Under the pieces are notes generated by a model, which saw only the letters and a program-made list of their open reading frames with translations, ran no database searches and was not told where the DNA came from. The translations under genes and the position numbers were made by a program. Positions 8,809 through 20,810 of a stretch of 40,011 nucleotides of DNA are shown piece after piece. How positions within the stretch are numbered: the first letter of the stretch is position 1; every line of letters starts with the position of its first letter. Source of the DNA: Lineolata rhizophorae (lineage: Eukaryota; Ascomycota; Dothideomycetes; Lineolatales; Lineolataceae); the NCBI GenBank assembly GCA_010093515.1, contig MU001675.1:209204-249214 (forward strand). The letters run 5' to 3'.

Positions 8809-11450
8809 ATGGCCAATTCAGGTACGTCTTCGTATGTGTCCGCTAGTAACACTTCGAAAAACTGACGACATTGTTTATACAGCCAGTGCCCTCAAGCTGG
8901 TCGGTGGCAGGTATGGCTCACGTTTCTTCCATGGTCTTTTCTATGACCATTTTATCTTCCTTTGGCTGCTTATCGTCGCACTGTCTTCACCAAACAAAAA
9001 AACATTTACTAAAAGTACCTTTAGCAACAAGCGCCCTAACGGCCCTCTGGCCGAGGATTTAGACCAACATATCCTTAAGCGAGCGAAGGTGAGTTCCTGG
9101 CTCAATACTGAGATAATATCCTAACTTAACATACGATAGAGCCTGGCCACATCTGAATCAGTCGAGCACGCTAGCAGATTACCCTCGGCGGCTGGCCTGG
9201 CAGCGCTGTTAAATGGAGCAACTAATGAAGCCGACGAGGTCCAGCGGATCCTGACATACTTTAAGGACATCGACGTCATGGTAGGCAACAATGCCGTAGC
9301 CGCTCTCGAGATAGCACGGTTGCTAGAAGACCATCCTGTTTGGCGGCGGGCGATCGAGTCGCAGGGAGATACGCTTACTCTTTTCGAAAGCCGATTCCCG
9401 GCCTTATTCGCGCTACTTGAAGACGGCAAAGACCGCCGTTTTATCGTCGACTACTTCGAAAAGACTGGCAGTTTCGGGTGGACGAAAGCGATGCTCGACG
9501 AAGTTGGAGTGTGTCACAACGCCACCGCGATCAGAGCAGTGTTATCTGCCTTGGAGCGAACGCGAAAACGATTCGGAAGTCAAAATGCGCCGAGAGAAGT
9601 GGCTCTCCGCGTGAATGCGATTGCAGTACAGCGTATCGCCAAGGGCACTCCCGCAAAGTACAGGAAATTGTTGCACGCGGACTTTCGTAAAGTCGACTCT
9701 GAGACCCAGCCCGTATTAAGCTCAGAATCTGTGCACGAGTGGGTTGACCGCGAAGAAACCGCCCTGGTATTTGACAAGGCCACCGGGCTAATCAAACCAG
9801 TTGGCGGCATTACATGTTGTCCAGTTATTACGACCTCGGTGGCTAAGTCTGCTGAAATGTTTCCTGCAACAACAGCTCCTGGCCAGCATCAACTAAAAGC
9901 CCAGGAACTATCTCGTTCCAATCCTCGGTCACAAGTCTCGGCGCCGCCCACAGCTCACAACTCAAGTTTCGTACCTAGTTCTCGTCAGGGAACCTCAGCA
10001 CTGTCGGCTAGTTACCCTAGTGCTCAATCATCACCTTCACCTCGCGAATTTACCACTCATACTAGTCGCTCGACCACTTTACCCTCACACGGCACTCTCC
10101 CTTCCTTTTCCTCCGCCACCAGTCGTCCGCAGTCCCGCACTTCACGCTGCTAGCTCTACCTCACGAAAACTAGTCGCTCCTTCCAGTACTACTGCTCAAG
10201 GCTGCCTGACGCGGCAACACGCTCCATCTTCCGCAGCACCGGGAGTCAGTTTGTCACTAGAACATAAAGAACCACATAGAACCGTTGACCAATCTGGGGT
10301 CTCACAAGAGCAAGGGGCGACGACCGCAAGAATGGAGGCCGACGGGGATTCCAGGAAATCTATACTTGATGGTGACAAACTCACACAGTCATCCGAGCAA
10401 GAAAAAATGAGGCAGAAGGCAACCGGGGGCGTCAATTCTCCAGGAACTTCCGCTCCTAGTTTGCCTTGCGTGCCCCAACCTTTTGACGATAGTTGCTGCC
10501 TGAGCACATTGCACGAGTCCATCAAGTCATACACCAAATGCTATGGCCTCAGGTCATGGTTGGATCGCCCGATTGACGAGCTCGGCGGCTTGAGCCTCGC
10601 CAAAAATTTTGCTCGTGAGGCGGCCATGCTAGCTCACCACGGCGTGTTAGACCAAGCTATACATAGCCTCGCACTCCAGGCGCTGCGCATGGACCTAGGC
10701 GTCTACCGCGAGCATGTTCTCGCCCGACCCGATCGCGCGTGGCGCCTTGTTTCTATGCCTTGTGCTGCGGCAGTTATGAGATACGGGATCGAGGATAGCT
10801 GGGGCTTCTGGCACTCCAGCAACGGGTCCGACAAGGTGCCGCTGCTCACGTTGAAGTGCCCTGGCCACGTTCGTGACAAAGAGAAGGCGACACCCGAGTC
10901 GCAACAGCTGCTCTCCATGTGTGTTCCGGTCCCCTTCCATCCCACCGAGAAAACAGAGGAGCAGTGGGCCGAATTGGCCAAATCCAGGGGTTCTTCCCGC
11001 GACGGCGTGGACGGCGAGAGCATCGCGCTGCTATCACCAGCTCTGGTGAAGCTAGGTGACAACTATCACGCTACAGAAGGCGGGATACCCGGCGACTGGA
11101 CGCGGCTAGTCCTCGCACACGTCACCTTGCGCGGTATCGAGCGACGATCCCAAACGTCGGGCGAAGCCGCAAAAGAAGCGCGCTTCAAGCCAGCGCAACC
11201 TTTCGGCACCGCTGTGGAGATCGGGTCGGTGGGCGCTCTCGGCGACGCCCTGATGGGTCGGCGAACCTGGAAAAGCGCAATGGTGAAGAGGGAGTGCAAA
11301 AAATTGCGTTTTGGGAGCCCGACTGAGGTGCAGGCGTTGATAGAGCTTTATCGTGATCGGATTACAGGAGCGGTGGCCGAGGCCTGGGTGGTTCTTCAGG
11401 AGGAAGAACGGCGCGTGTTTAAGGAAAAGTCGTTCTTTGCCAGCCTCTAG
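8809..11450 (+). CDS. orphan multi-exon gene, unknown function
   Basis: I do not recognise this protein. Exons read cleanly at the 5' end: 8809-8821, 8883-8910, 9025-9088, then from 9140, with introns 8822-8882, 8911-9024 (actaa branch, ttag acceptor) and 9089-9139 (gtgagt). The product starts MANSASALKLVGGS. A helical, charged region of about 210 residues follows (e.g. LLEDHPVWRRAIESQ), then a Ser/Pro/Thr-rich linker. The second globular part (about 10530-11447) is in another frame (LRSWLDRPIDELGGLSLAKN … ends KEKSFFASL). Both frames stay open from 9897 to 10153, so an intron of length 1 mod 3 or a frameshift lies in the low-complexity linker; I could not choose a site. Total about 800 residues. 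No membrane segment or catalytic motif seen. It lies in an otherwise repeat-filled area. Confidence 0.62.
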
Positions 11451-12083
11451 GACGAGGTCGGCTTACTTGTGAGGCTGTCTCAATCGTGTACTCGAGTAGA
11501 TGTCTAGACCGCGCACATTGCGTGATAACTTGTAGCTTTCATGTGGGTAATACAAAGTTCTAGACTCCCTCGCTTTAGATGATCACTTGTTAGGTCTATA
11601 TTCCTTTCAGGTCATTTCGCTCTTTGTGTCGAGTCTCCCTTGCTCGCTTACAAAGAGGTCGTTCCACCTCGCTCTATGGATTAGCCTTCTGGGACGAGAG
11701 GCTAAGTGAGAACGAGCAGCTAGAGAGTAAACGAAATGGAGGGAGAGAAGATTGAACGACCATGAATACTAGGGCGGCAGGAATGACATGAGACCTGAAT
11801 TCATAAATTATATACGACTCGCAGTCTCGGGGATTTCCTAGCTCTATAATACCCCTTTTCTGACCGGTCTTTCACTTCTGAAATCAGACGGCCCACCTTT
11901 CCGCAAGCCTCTCCCCATTTCATTCCTTGCCTGAGACCATGCAACAAAGTCTGAAGACTATTCACAGTAATTTAGCTTTCGGGCCCTGTTCGCAAACAGT
12001 GCCTTGTGCGCTCCCACGCAGAACAATCATACACGTAATAGTAACATAGCCGTCGTACGACCCGTACCCCAACCATCCTATTC
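11451..12083. other. intergenic region between convergent genes
   Basis: 3' flanks of the orphan gene (plus) and the ligase gene (minus). No supported reading frame; a CT-rich stretch lies at 11620-11700. Terminators or poly(A) signals could not be pinned down. Confidence 0.4.
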
Positions 12084-15000
12084 CTACCGAGTCCCCTCCT
12101 CCTCCCCAGCCCCATTCCCCTCCTCCTCCCCAGCCCCATTCCCGTCCGCCTCCCCATCCCCACCCCCCTCCCCCTTCCCCCTCGCCTCCTGCCTCCACCA
12201 CAACTCCGCCAAGTACCCCACCTCGCTCGCCTCCTCGACGCCCTTATCCTCCCTCCGCCCCAGAAATCGCGGGAACCTCAAGCTCAGCCCGCGCTCGTCG
12301 CTGACGAGCCCGACCGCCGCCCGGTACGTCGGGCTCAGCGTGACGTCGGCGAAGGCCACCTCCCACACCTCGCCCGGGACGAACCACACGTCCGGCTCCG
12401 GCCCCGAGTACGTGACGAGCGCGGGCTTGGCGCCGACGACGTTCCGGGGCGCCCCGGACGGCGGCGACGGGGGCCTGTCCGGGGCGGCGTCGTCAGGGTC
12501 TCCCTCGTCCGCGTCCCCGGATCCCGCATCTCCACCACTCGCCTCGCCGTCTCCAGCCCCGTCGTCGTCCTCGTCGCCGCCGTCGTCTCCGCCAGCAGCG
12601 CCCCCGCCGCTCGCCGCGCCCCCGTCCCCAAGCACGCCGGGATCGTACCTGGCCCTCATCTCGCGATAAAACCGGTCCGAGAAACCCGACATGCACTTCG
12701 TGACGACGTCCAGGGTACCCGACTCCGGGTTGCGGGCCGCGAGCAGCACCGGCGACCACCACTTGTGCTTCCGGCCCTGGCCGTGCCAGCCCGCGACCGG
12801 CACCAGGTCGAGCGTGTCGGCCGCCGCGCGGTCGTAGTCCTTCTTGACCTTGAGCCAGGACTCGAGCCGCTTGTCGGGCTCGTACGTGGCGAGGAGGGCC
12901 TTGCGCCGGGTCGAGGGCGGCGGCTGCTGGGCCTGTGGCCGATCTGCGACGGCGGCCGCCGAAGGCAGTGCTGCCGTCTTCTTGCCTTGTTTCTTGGGCG
13001 TCTTCCTCGGCGTTGGCGGCGGAGCGGCGGGCCCGTCATCTTCACCGCCCGCCGCCTCGTCGCCGGCCCCGTTCCCCGCCGGATTATCCAGCACCTTCAC
13101 CATGATGCCCTCGCACTTGGCCTCGAGCGCCTCCCTAAAGAACGCCCTCACCTTGTCCGCCTCCTCGGCCCTCGCGTCCAGGCTCCGCACCCACGTGAAC
13201 TTGCCCGGCACCTCCACAAAGAGGCTCCTCAGCAGCTCCCTGCGCTCCCTCAGGGGCCGATCCAGCAGCTCCTCGCCGTTCAGAAACATCAGGTCGAACG
13301 CGAAGAGGCACACGTCGATCTGGACGGCGCCGAGTCGGACGTCCTTGCGCGCGCGGTTCGCCAGCGTCTGGAACGGTAGCAGAGCGCCCGCGCCCGCGCC
13401 GGCGCCGCGGTCCACGGCCACCACCTCGCCCTCGAGCACGAAGCTGCGCACGCCGTCGCCGCGCAGCGCCGGCACGGCGGCCACAAGGTCGGGGTACTTG
13501 TCCGTCATGAGCTCGAGGCGGCGGGAGAAGATGGAGACGCGGCCGGTGGGGTCGCAGTGCAGCTGGGCGCGCTGGCCGTCGTACTTGAACTCGCAGGCGA
13601 AGGCGCGGCGCGCGTCGCCGAGCTTGGCCAGCACGTCGGCCAGGTCGCGCGTGATGCTGCCGAGCATGGGGCGCAGGGGCGCGTGCAGCGCGAGCCCGCA
13701 GCGCGCCAGGAGCTCCGGGCACACGCCCGTCGCGAGCAGCGTCGGCACGAGGTCGTTGTAGTTGGGGTGCCGGGCAAAGCTGGCTTTGACGAGCTCCTCG
13801 GACCTTGCGTACAGGTCGGCGAGGTCTTCCTTTTTGAGCGAGGCAAGTTCTTGAGGCGATTTGGTGGGGAAGTCGGCGCCGGGAGGCTTAGAAAGGAGAA
13901 AGGCGCGTGAGAGGGCGATGAGCATGGTTGTTTTGACGGCGCCGATACGGAGCTGTTGGGGGTAGAGGGCGCAGGAGAGCGTTGGTTAGTTGGGGCTGGA
14001 ACTTGCGATGGGTATTCATTATCCGCTCGTGCTTGTTGCAAAATACACAATATCACTCACATGCTGGACCAGCGTCCTCACCAGATATCTGCTCTCCTCG
14101 GCCCCTCTGGCGTCCTGCAACAACCTGTCCACAATCCTCTGCTTCCCCTCCTGACTTCCCTTGCCCGTGCACTTTGCAATCCTGACCAGTCCCTCATAGA
14201 CGCCCCTAATGGTCAAGGGCTTGGGCTTCCGTAGCGTGAAGCTCTGCCTCTTCTTCGCCTCGAAGGCCACGTCCCCGGCATCCCCACACTTGTTATACAG
14301 CGTCTTGAGCCCCTGATTATCCAGCCCGCAGACCTTCTTGAGCGCCTTCGAGATGGCGGACCCGCCCAGGCCGAGCTCGAGGTCGATGTACGGGGGCGAA
14401 ATCGCATTCGTAGACAGCCAGACCTAAAAGTACGGCGAATGTCAAATCAACAAGCTAGTCTCCTACGGCATATCCATCCCCCCCTCTCCACCGCAAACAT
14501 ACCACGAGCGGAGTCTACTCACCGCAGGCAACAAGCTCTCCGGATCCCCCTCGATCAGCGTCCTCAGCAGATTCACCAGCGCATCCACAATCCTGATCCG
14601 GCTGCTCGTCCCGCCAACCAAGACGAAACACCGCACCAGCAGCGCGTACGTCGCCCCGCCTCCGCCGCCGCCGCCGTCTCCGCCAGCCGCCCACCGCTCC
14701 CGCAGCGCGGGCAGGTACCGCGCGGGCGCGAACGAGAGCGGGCTCTCATCGAAGGGGACCGCGGCCGCAGCGCCGACGTCCTCGTGCGCGGCGACGGGCA
14801 GCAGGGCGAGAGTGTTGCCGGGCCTGGCGGGGGACGCGGTTGGCGCGGAAGGGGGCCGCGGTCTCGCGGCCGGCGCGACGGCGCCGCCGCCGTCCTCCTT
14901 GTCCTCCTCGTCCGCGCCGTTGCCCGGCCTGGCGCCGCCCGCCGCCGTCGACCCCGCCGCCGCCTCCCTGTCCCATTCGTCCTGCAGCCTGCGCGCCAGC

Positions 15001-15272
15001 CGCTCGTCCGCGTCCGCGTCCGCGTCCGCATCCGCCTCGTCCGGCAGCCGGCGCGCCTCTCCCGCGCGCCCGCCCTCGCGCTCCGCCTCGCCCTCGCGCG
15101 CCGCCGCCGGCGTCCCCGCCGCGCCGCCGCCGCCCGTCTGCCTCTGCCGCGCGAAGAACCAGTCCAGGCCGCGGGCGGGCGGGCGCGGCGCGGCCTTGCC
15201 GTCGTTCCGCCTGCGGCGCTTCGCGGGCGGTGCAGCGGCGGCGGGAGGGGCGCTGGGCCCGGGCCCGGGCAT
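12084..15272 (-). CDS. cdc9: ATP-dependent DNA ligase I
   Basis: Nuclear replicative DNA ligase that seals Okazaki-fragment nicks. Exons 15272-14523, 14423-14061, 13952-12084; introns 14424-14522 and 13953-14060 keep the frame; product 993 aa. A PCNA-binding-like LDWFF sits near residue 37 after a basic KRRRR stretch. The all-helical N-terminal domain spans the end of exon 1 and exon 2. The nucleotidyltransferase lysine is in FKYDGQRAQ (about K494); later motifs are EGIMVK, WLKVKKDY and LSLRFPRFLGRRED. The OB-fold carries the filamentous-fungal form GQGRKHKWWSPVLLA. About 65 residues of Pro/Lys-rich sequence are inserted between EGIMVK and WLKVKKDY, and a Gly/Asp-rich insert lies inside the OB-fold, so the protein is longer than yeast Cdc9 (about 755). 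The C-terminus has a GNGAGEEE tandem repeat. Start chosen as the first in-frame ATG before the basic region. Confidence 0.93.
12106..12160. repeat. short tandem repeat at the ligase C-terminus
   Basis: The unit cctcctccccagccccattc is present twice in tandem with a degenerate neighbour. On the minus strand it encodes two GNGAGEEE units just before the stop codon. It lies outside the conserved ligase fold. Confidence 0.7.
14995..15060. repeat. hexanucleotide tandem repeat inside the ligase gene
   Basis: gcgtcc/gcatcc units are repeated about five times at 15010-15040 and encode an alternating Ala-Asp stretch (ADADADAD) in the disordered N-terminal region of the ligase. Likely length-variable between strains. 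Confidence 0.7.
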
Positions 15273-16810
15273 GGTCGGGGCCTTTCGCTCTTTCTGTCTC
15301 TCAGTCTCTCTCGCGCGCGGGATGGGGGCTGTTGCGGGACGCCAGAGGGGAGGTGGGAGACGGACGTGGAGCGCGGCGCGCCCGCCGGTCGTGGTCGCCT
15401 GTGGCTGTGCGGTCGTTGACGCGTCGTGGCTCGGCCGTCCGCGAGCTCCTTTGGGTCCGCGCCCGCCCCGCCGCGCCGATCAGAGTGCCGACTTGGTCTC
15501 TCGTGCCGGCCGATCGCCGCGGCGGTCGCGGCCGATCGGCGGATTGGCTGTTCGTCCGTGGGAGGAAGGGAGTTGCGTGCGGTGACGGCGGACGGAGGTG
15601 GGCGGGCGGGGAACTCGGCGGCGATCCGCGATCGGCTTGGGCCCCGCGCCTTGTTCTGGCGACGGCGCCAAGAGTCCGGGGTTTGGCGAGGCCGAAACTT
15701 GCTGCGCCCGCCTCGCACACCTACCTAGTAGTAAGTACCTACTACGTACTCTGCGCGTGGAGGTTGAGTTGCCTGTCTGCCGCCGAGAAATGGCCCGCTG
15801 GACGGCGTAGCAGGGTGCACTACTACAACTGGAGGAACCGGTCGACTCCAGAGCCTTGCTCTGCTCCGAACCTACGTACCTGCACAACACTTTCCTGCCC
15901 ACACGGCACGCAAAGCCAGCCGCCTGCCCTTTACCAACAACCTACAGGCACAGGGCTCGCAGGGCCAACTCCATAACAAGCGTAATAGCACCCGTAGCAC
16001 CGCAAAAGGGAGGTAGAGAAGAAGAAAAAAAAAAAAAACCTGGCCCAGCCCATCCCATTGGCCCGCCCGCCGATCCCGCCCAGCGCCCGTGACCCGCCTC
16101 GCGGCCCAGAAAACCGGCCGCAGACGCGACGACCAGCAGAGAGGGCCGCCCTCCCTCCTTTTGCCGCAATCAAAAAGGCCAAAAGGACAAGGCGAGAGAC
16201 GCGCAAAAACCTGCGAGCGACGTTCGACGATACGCTCAGACGGAGCTCTGCTTTCCCTTTTCACCACGGCTGCCCGTCCCCCCCCTCCCCCCCGGCCCAG
16301 CCCAGCCCAGCGCACCCCCCTCCCCGGGCCACAGCCACGACAAGCGTTGCCGCGACCGGCCTCAGGTCTTGCCCGTTCGGGGCGCCATGGCGATCCGGCG
16401 ACGACGACGCGATTGCGATGGGCGATCGGGCGCCAAGGCCGCGATCTTGCCTTCGAGAGCCGCGACGTTCGACGATGGCCGCGACGCGGTTGCCCAGTTC
16501 GGACGGCGCGGGCCTTCATTCGCGCGCGCGTCGCATCGCCCGGCTCGGGGGTGCATATGTCCACGGACGCCCGCGAGCTCGCCCTGTTTTCTCGCTGCGG
16601 CCGATCTCATCGATCGCGCGACGGCATCGTCGAGCGGCGGCCGCAGTGGCACGACGTAGGGGGCGATCGCGGAATCGACAAGACCGCACCAAGCCCACGC
16701 GGACTTAGCGCTCATGCGCTCCCCTGCATGCAGTCCGCGCCACATCGACAGCCCCCGAAAGACCCTGCAGGGGACAAACAACCCAAACCGAGCAAAGAAA
16801 AAAAAAAGTA

Positions 16811-16841
<31 letters not shown>

Positions 16842-16872
16842 TAAACAAAAAAAATAAATAACTCCCCAACCC
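15273..16872. promoter_or_regulatory. 1.6-kb intergenic region: ligase promoter and utp22 3' flank
   Basis: GC-rich and full of long but non-conserved open frames on both strands, which I treat as composition artefacts. It contains CT-rich leader sequence just upstream of the ligase start (about 15290-15315), a GTACC/TACCTA-rich patch at 15718-15752, a poly(A) run at 16024-16038 and the A-rich microsatellite listed separately. The core promoter could not be located. Confidence 0.45.
16796..16862. repeat. A-rich (AAAAAT)n microsatellite
   Basis: A run of aaaaat units flanked by poly(A), immediately downstream of the utp22 stop codon on that gene's strand (where it reads as T-rich). It probably overlaps the 3' UTR or polyadenylation region of utp22. 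Confidence 0.8.
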
Positions 16873-19800
16873 TCACCCCCCCCCATAAACCTCCACCCTC
16901 TCCACCAGATCCCCCCCCAGCCGCGCAATCTCGCTCAGCACGCCCTCGCGATTCACCCTCACCAGCCCATCCCCGTCCGCGCCCCCCACCGGAACGCTCG
17001 ACCACCCCACGCCCGCGCCCCGCCTCAGCCTCCGGCCGCGCGCCGCCTCCGGGTTCCACACCCCGCCCACGACGCCCCTCTCGCGCCCGCCGACGCCGTC
17101 CCAGAAGAGCGCCGCCGCATCGCCGACCACGCGCGCCGCCTCGCGCGCAAACGACTCGCGCGCCTCCGCCAGCCCGCCGGCCGACCGCCCGCCCGCCACG
17201 CCCGTCGCCCGCGCGCGCGCCCCCAGCGCCAGGTTCTTGAAGCGCCCCGCCGTGCCGCCGACGGCCTCGCCGTCGTCCTCGTCGTCGTCGCCGCCACCGC
17301 CCCGCCCTGCCCTCAACCGCAGCACAAAGTCAAACTCGCGCTCATCCGACACGAACAGCCTGCCCGGCTCCCTCAACCGCGCCTCCACCGTCTCCGTCTT
17401 CCCCCCCGTCCCCGTCCCCGCCCCGCCCCCCCCAGAAATCTCCCCCCACGCCGCGCGCGCCAGCCCCGTCATGCGCGTCGCGGCCACGCGCGGCGGCCGC
17501 GCGCGCTCCGTCCACGCCGTGCCCGACGGGTCCGCCGGGCTGGCCGCGAAGAGCGCGACGCGGTTGAGCGCGGGGTCGAGAGCGCGCCAGGCGGCGAAGC
17601 GGGCCGTCGCGGCCGCGGGATCGAAGGCGGCCGCCTCGCCGCCGCCGCCGCCACCGCCGCCACCGGCGCTGTCGCCGCCAAAGGCCAGCGCCAGCGGCTC
17701 GGCGCGCCAGTCCCAGCGCGCGAGGAAGAACAGCGCGCGGTAGAACGCGACGGGCGCGCTCGCGGGCGGGGCCCAGGGGGCGGGCGCGACGAAGGGGCGC
17801 AGCGCGAGCGCCTCGACGACGGGAGCGGGCACGGCGGCGCCGAGCAGGTGGGCGGCGAACCAGCGCCGGAGCAGGCGGGCGGCCGGCGACAGGGCCGCGA
17901 AGCGCGTGCACAGCGTCTGGAACGCCTGCGTGTGGGCCGGGCCCGCCACGAAGGCCCGCCGGTGCGCGCGCAGCGCCCGCGCCGCCGCCTCGCGCGCCGC
18001 CGCCCCCGCCGGGCCCAGCCCCGGCCTATCCCTAAGGCGCCGCTCCAGCAGCGTCGCTTCGCGCTCGCTGTGCACGCGCAGCCGGAAGCGGGCCCCGCTG
18101 CCCGCGTACGCCACGTCCAGGAAGCCCTGGTTGCGCCAGCCGGCCTCGGCCCCAGCCCCGGCCGAGTTTTCCAGCCCGACCCGCGCCGTCACGCCCGCGA
18201 CGCTGTCCTCGAGCAGCTCGGCCAGCCGGAGCAGGAAGGCGAGCTTGGTGCGCTGGATGGCCGCCAGGTCGTCCGGCCAGCGGCCCGAGCCCTCGAACTG
18301 GATCACCACGTCCGCCGGCGGCAGAGACGGCGACGCCGGCCGGCCGCTGGCGGGGCCGAGCACGGGCGCCTCGATCGCCGTGTAGCGCAGCTGGTCGCTG
18401 GCCGCGAAGACGTGGCGCACCGTCAGCGGCAGCCCGTCGAGGCCGCGGATGTCCTTCTCGAGATCCCTGAAGGCGGCCATGATCGGGGCGAAGGGCGCGA
18501 TGCTGGCCGCCCGCTCGCCCTGATGCCCGCTCTGCCCCATAGCCTGCTCGAACGTGCTGCTTATGAAGCGGATGCCGTCGGCCGCGGCCGAGCTGACGTG
18601 TCGCCTTAGCAGGTGCGTCACCATCTGCTCGACGATCGACTGCTTGGTGTTTTTCGTGGACCACACGAGGCTTTCCTGGATGCTGCCGTCCTTGAAGCGG
18701 CGCAGCTCGGCCTTGTCGCCCCAGAAGTGCCGGAACGCGGCCGCTTCTTTCTGGGTTTCTGCCGGCGGGCCGTGGTCGACTGCGCGCGAGGCGTTAGCGG
18801 CGTTCAGGACGAAACTGACCATGATTTCCTTGTCGCGATAGCGTGCTGGCTTCGTGGATCCGAGCTGCCAGGGCTCGCCTTCGGGGGTGTAGATGTCGAT
18901 GCGTGACACTCTGTCCGTGAGGCCGCGCACGAGAGTAGAATACAGCTTTTGAAGTTTGCCAAGAACTTTCTGATCGAAGTTTGACGTCTTCATATCGACG
19001 TCCAGGGACGAGACCGGGACCTTGGCGATCAAATCGAACTTCAGGGCCGGGTCGTCCACCCTGTAGATGAAGGTAGGCTCGAACTGGTCCGAGCTCGAAT
19101 CGCCCAGCGTGTCCACCGAGATCCGTGCCTCCGCCTGCAGAGCTCTATACGACCATGGCGTCATCTTGAACAGCAAATCGACGCCTCGCGCGCCGTCGTA
19201 GATCATAGGCGAGCCATCACCTTTCCTCAGCTGCAGTCCATCCGGAACTTGTAGCCCCCACGGGTTCTTGGCGAGGTCGCGGCTCGCCAGGAATTGCAGC
19301 ATCCCTTTGAAGAGCTGGTAGCTGCTGTATCCCGTCGAAAGCGCCGGCGCGCCCTTAGCACTGCCACCTTGCAAGAGTAAGGCCATAACTGCGGCCCATT
19401 CGAAGTTGCCGAAGCCACCCTTGTCCATGTTGCCGCCGAGGCCGCGCTGGCGCAACCAGATGCGTCCGAGAAGGCAGGCGTCCCGGAATGCATCACAGCG
19501 GTTGGCGGTGGAATGGAGTAGCTTCACGTACTCCGTCGTCTGGGCGTCCATTCGCACGGAGGCGTTGTAGAAGGGAGTCGGGGTTAGCTTCGGCGTGTCG
19601 TTTGAGCCATCTTCGGCTTTTGGTCGCACGCAGTTCTTGTCGGGGTGGAGCTTGTCTTCGGGAAACAGGTTTCTCGGAATCGTGGGGATGATGTGGATCT
19701 GGCACTTTGAGCTGGAGAAGTCGTCCTTGCCGCCATCTATTTGGGTTTTTAGTAGGCTATTATTATCACTACAGTGTCGGAAGGCTCACCTTCGCTTCCC

Positions 19801-20810
19801 TCTACCATGAGAATGGGCTGGAGCGGATTGCCGTGCAAGGTCTCAAAATTCAGCTTGAACTTGTGATCTTTAGCGTCTTTGATACCAGCGGCGAGACAAG
19901 CAAGGTAGTAGGCTCGTTTATAGAAATATCGATAGTTAAGGAAATCTTTTCCGCTGAACATAGCCTAGAATTGTCAGCGTCTGCTGGAAATCACATGGAA
20001 CGAAGGCTTCCTTACAGAAGGCATGGTGACGATCAAGTCAATAACCAACTTGTCTCCAATCCGCGTAGCCAGTTTGAGAGGATAACTCCCGACGACGTTG
20101 ACGCTCGCCGGTTTCGCATACTGCATCGTATATTTCGCATCTTTGGGCGGCGGCGGATCTGGGAACGGCACACGGATCTTGCTCGGCTTCATTTCCTTCT
20201 CCACCTGCGGCATCTGAAAAGCATACATCAGCTACGCTCGTTCTTCGCAGCATAATCCCACGAGTTGCACACGCACCGACACGGATTCCTTCTCCGGAAT
20301 CCCTTCAATAATCGCCTTCAGCGTCCGCAGCGCGGTTTCGGCAGGCGCTTCCTTCTTCCCGTAGCGCGGTCGCGCCTGCTCGAGTAGATCGTCGACGAGC
20401 AACTTGAACACGTTGGACTTGTAGATCTCACCCGTATACGCGCCCTCGAGTTCCAGGCCGCGCTTGCGTTTCATGATGCCCTTTGCCGTGCCCTCAGCCT
20501 TGCGACGCTCGCTGGAGCCCGGCGTTTCCCCGTCGGTCCTGGTTGGCCGCTGCTCGGGGGCCTTCGACATTGTCGGGGGTGCAATCTCCTCGTCTCGTTC
20601 CTCCTGGTTACCATCTTCGACACCGGTCTCCTCGTCCGACGGTTGCGCGCTCGAATTTTGCCCGTTGTCGTCGCTGTCGAATCCCGCGAAGCTGTCGTCG
20701 TCGGCAGGCTCTCCCGCCTCGGAATTTGTAGAGCGAACAGAGCCGTCGCCATCGCTCAGAGCAGCCTTTGTCTCGTGGTGCACCTTTCTCCTTTTCGTTG
20801 CCGGCGCCAT
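16873..20810 (-). CDS. utp22: U3 snoRNP protein Utp22 / Nrap family
   Basis: Nucleolar component of the small-subunit processome (UTP-C with Rrp7) needed for early pre-18S rRNA processing. Exons 20810-20277, 20213-20016, 19964-19790, 19736-16873; introns of 63, 51 and 53 bases; product 1256 aa, close to yeast Utp22 (about 1237). The N-terminus is acidic, disordered and carries KRRK. Family signatures follow: IRVPFPDPPPPKDAKY, then VVGSYPLKLATRIGDKLVIDL, FSGKDFLNYRYFYKRAYYLA, the LGRIWLRQRGL block and FRHFWGDKAELRRFKDGSIQE. The C-terminal third is unusually rich in Ala/Gly/Arg, with a run of Gly codons at about 17640-17665 and Gly/Asp stretches, which look like composition-driven expansion. 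Both the ATG and the splice sites are clear. Neighbouring cdc9 is on the same strand, but transcription is separate. Confidence 0.95.

Noticed and set aside
10020-10060. Separate gene start for the second half of the orphan protein
   Set aside because: The frame opens with GTG and is already open from 9897; the sequence there is a low-complexity linker, so a joined gene is more likely.
12844-13761. 305-codon plus-strand frame
   Set aside because: Antisense shadow of the ligase coding exon; Ser/Arg-rich with no domain.
14573-15976. Very long open frames (up to 381 codons) on both strands over the ligase start and its promoter
   Set aside because: They are Arg/Pro/Ala-rich translations of GC-rich DNA in the wrong frames; the frame with the ligase fold explains the region.
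17848-18664. Plus- and minus-strand frames of 210-253 codons inside utp22
   Set aside because: Alternate-frame shadows of the utp22 exon in GC-rich sequence.
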